Origin: Dehalococcoidia bacterium
GTDB lineage: Bacteria; Chloroflexota; Dehalococcoidia; JACQUA01
Assembly (NCBI GenBank): GCA_030689845.1
Contig: JAUYHV010000145.1
Location: forward strand, 1 to 5,895
Reading direction: 5' to 3'
DNA length: 5,895 nt
This document shows, in pieces, positions 4,881 through 5,895 of the stretch. Made by a program: the position numbers and the translations under genes. Every line of letters starts with the position of its first letter. Position 1 is the stretch's first letter. Under the pieces are notes generated by a model. It saw only the letters and a program-made list of their open reading frames with translations. It did not search any database and was not told the DNA's origin.

Positions 4881-5895
4881 TTTTCCCCGTTCTTTCCATT
4901 CAAAGACCGGTTTATCCTTTTTTTTCTTGATGAATAACTTTTTATTCAACAGGGGGTTGGTGAAGGGATAATCAGCCCGGTTGTGCCTGCCCCGGGTTTC
5001 CTTTCGTTCCCTGGCGCAGAGCATCAGGGCCTCGGCAGTGTCCATCAGGTTCAACACTTCCAGGGAGCGCCCCAGTTCATGTCCGTTTCCGGCTGAAATG
5101 GTTTCATAAACCTTTTTCTTTAACCTCCCGAGGTTTTTCAAGCCCTGCTCCAGCAATGTCTCCGACCTCACCAGGCCGCAGTACTCCCGGACTATATTCT
5201 GCAAAGCTATATTGGCTTCTTTCCAGGTTGCCCCGTCCCTCCTGTTGAGAATGTCCTCAAGAACCCCTACCTTTTCATCTATCTCATCCTTGTTGGTTAC
5301 CGGTTTGGAAAATTCCACGGTCTTAATGTATTCAGCCGCGCTTTCACCGGCTATCCAGCCCCATATAGCCGCGCTGGTCATCCCCGTGCCGAACTCGTCT
5401 CCCGTTGAATACAGCCCTTTCAGAGAGGTTTCGCTTTTAACATTCCACCACACCCCCCCTCTTAACCCTATTTCATATGTGCGGAACTCCACGGGATTCT
5501 TTCCTGGGTCAATGCCTTCTTCGGCCATATGGTCGAGCAACCCGGTGTTGCCCTCCTGCCTCAACCAGTGGACCATGTACTCTAAATCTTCAGGGGATGC
5601 TCCCCGGCAGTCCATGAAGACGGGTCCCCTGCCGCTTTGCATGTAATCATCGAAAACGGTGGTCCAGGCATCGGAGGTGATATCCCCGAATATCTTATCG
5701 GGTTTGGTGATGAAAGGTCCGACGGGCTTATCGTCGGGGTCCCTCAGAACGCCTATCCACGTGGACTTTCCGGCCCGGCTGAAATACTTGGGCCCAGCCC
5801 ACTGGCTGGTAAGCTCGAGATCGCACAGTTCGCCCCCGATTCTGTAAACCATTGCCCGGCCGTCACCGGTATTAAAAGGCCAAAACGGCACGTTG
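4878..5895 (-). CDS. FAD-dependent oxidoreductase, fumarate reductase / adenylylsulfate reductase alpha-like, C-terminal part (5' end outside window)
   Basis: 338 residues of a larger flavoprotein whose N-terminal FAD-binding Rossmann motif lies beyond the window. The reading frame is open to the edge, and the GTG at 5891 is an internal Val (NVPFWPFNTGDG), not a start. The PFNTGDGRAM segment near the fragment start and the block GGVWWN...GLYSTGDEFGTG (about residues 146-171) are typical of the capping and FAD-binding regions of the SdhA/FrdA/AprA/NadB superfamily. The helical C-terminal domain ends with ERKETRGRHNRADYP (about 296-310), matching the conserved RKESRGAHxRxDYP signature. A lysine-rich tail follows. 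The gene directly precedes the ferredoxin-like gene, an arrangement like AprA-AprB, so electrons probably pass between FAD and the clusters. The substrate cannot be assigned: fumarate-type, sulfur-type and unknown substrates are all open. Confidence 0.88.
   Translation of the reverse strand, partial: NVPFWPFNTGDGRAMVYRIGGELCDLELTSQWAGPKYFSRAGKSTWIGVLRDPDDKPVGPFITKPDKIFGDITSDAWTTVFDDYMQSGRGPVFMDCRGASPEDLEYMVHWLRQEGNTGLLDHMAEEGIDPGKNPVEFRTYEIGLRGGVWWNVKSETSLKGLYSTGDEFGTGMTSAAIWGWIAGESAAEYIKTVEFSKPVTNKDEIDEKVGVLEDILNRRDGATWKEANIALQNIVREYCGLVRSETLLEQGLKNLGRLKKKVYETISAGNGHELGRSLEVLNLMDTAEALMLCARERKETRGRHNRADYPFTNPLLNKKLFIKKKKDKPVFEWKERGK

Noticed and set aside
5889..5891. GTG at 5891 as the start of the flavoprotein
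   Set aside because: The frame continues to the window edge and the protein would lack the whole FAD-binding N-terminus; it is an internal valine.

Overview
The window looks like chromosomal DNA of an anaerobic, probably thermophilic or sulfur-active Clostridia-type Firmicute (Peptococcaceae/Desulfotomaculum/Moorella-like). This is inferred from strong AGGAGG-type ribosome binding sites, the mixed GC-rich coding and AT-rich intergenic composition, and the gene set: an aminotransferase-serA pair and an AprBA-like flavoprotein-ferredoxin pair. No taxonomic search was possible.

Left half, + strand: the 3' end of a tyrosyl-tRNA synthetase gene (1-324, S4 domain); a 90-bp AT-rich gap with weak promoter-like hexamers; then a two-gene serine biosynthesis unit. 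That unit is a class V PLP aminotransferase (415-1500) followed 14 nt later by a full three-domain D-3-phosphoglycerate dehydrogenase, serA (1515-3089). Together they plausibly convert 3-phosphoglycerate to phosphoserine, with the class V enzyme standing in for classical SerC. A strong 16-bp terminator hairpin (3151-3194) lies between serA and the convergent gene on the other strand and could serve both.

Right half, - strand, transcribed leftward: a flavoprotein of the fumarate reductase/adenylylsulfate reductase alpha superfamily, truncated by the window edge (4878-5895); a 71-residue ferredoxin-like partner with an unusual cysteine arrangement (4616-4831); and, after a 193-bp regulatory gap, a lipoprotein of the ABC transporter substrate-binding (COG1840/AfuA-like) type with a proline/alanine octad-repeat linker (3226-4422). 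No permease or ATPase gene is visible.

The 193-bp gap is the least ordinary part. It holds a good sigma-A-like promoter facing the lipoprotein, a compound inverted repeat, two near-identical GTATA-N2-TATAC palindromes, and two copies of a Shine-Dalgarno-like 13-mer. The palindrome and 13-mer recur in the same order with nearly the same spacing, which suggests a duplicated regulatory module and a dedicated, unidentified repressor or sensor. I see no mobile element, CRISPR array, tRNA or rRNA.
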